Shown: piece by piece, positions 33,863 to 33,912 of the stretch | Position numbering within the stretch: the stretch's first letter is position 1 | Layout: each line of letters begins with the position of its first letter | Assembly: GCA_027483945.1 (NCBI GenBank) | Contig: JAIXTM010000004.1 | Location: 1-33,912, forward strand | Length of the DNA: 33,912 nucleotides | Source: Hyphomicrobiales bacterium | GTDB lineage: Bacteria > Pseudomonadota > Alphaproteobacteria > Rhizobiales > Beijerinckiaceae | Direction: 5' to 3' | The notes under the pieces: generated by a model | Seen by the model: the letters and a program-made list of their open reading frames with translations, nothing else | What the model was told of the DNA's origin: nothing | The model's database searches: none | Made by a program: the position numbers and the translations under genes

Positions 33863-33912
33863 CTTGGGGTGGGGGGTGCCGGGCGTCGAGCTCTTACCCG
33901 CAGGACGGAACC

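Overview
This window is a high-GC chromosomal segment from an alphaproteobacterium, most likely a member of the Hyphomicrobiales (Rhizobiales). The evidence is strong G/C bias at third codon positions, small families typical of that order (DUF2093, DUF4170, DUF6101-like, DUF6152), the housekeeping gene order, and REP-like palindromes at the right end. I cannot name the genus. Nearly all of it is dense coding sequence. I see no rRNA, tRNA, CRISPR, phage, integrase or transposase. The only gene-free stretch longer than 300 bases is the right end (33481-33912), which is filled with palindromic repeats.

Layout. 1-471 is the 3' end of a chemotaxis receptor. 737-7600 holds ileS, lspA, a periplasmic protein with a DUF3035/BamF-like motif, and an M16 peptidase pair (one copy with zinc ligands, one without). 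7689-10833 holds pgi and mutL. 10857-13637 (minus) is an RluB-type pseudouridine synthase with very long disordered arms, followed by rsmD. tadA (plus) diverges from it. 14155-16433 (minus) is purD followed by a gene that closely resembles fluoroacetate dehalogenase. xseA diverges from purD. An orphan TAXI-type binding protein and a dienelactone-hydrolase-family protein lie between xseA and DUF2093.

20326-24522 (minus) is an envelope lipid cluster: a CysQ-like phosphatase, DUF4170, a DUF374 acyltransferase (the LpxJ family), waaA and lpxK. Next come a DUF6101-like gene, ubiA with a small secreted Cys protein upstream of it, rsmE and typA. The right third has a DUF6152 secreted protein with a four-helix membrane protein, a RecD/Dda-like helicase, a three-gene minus-strand operon (84-aa polar protein, DUF3833, DUF6766), a secreted protein of unknown function, and the REP cluster.

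Most notable observations. (1) The three-gene operon at 31674-32853 is preceded by GGAAC-N17-CGTT, which matches the promoter consensus of sigma EcfG, the alphaproteobacterial general stress sigma factor. This suggests an undescribed stress-response envelope module. (2) The dehalogenase keeps every catalytic and halide-pocket residue I know for fluoroacetate dehalogenase, nearly all at the same residue numbers, and has a tandem 9-bp repeat upstream. (3) A DUF374/LpxJ-type acyltransferase sits 1 nt upstream of waaA. (4) IleS has lost three of the four C-terminal zinc cysteines. (5) A possible Ile-containing leader peptide precedes ileS. All assignments come from reading the sequence and remembered family features; no database search was run.
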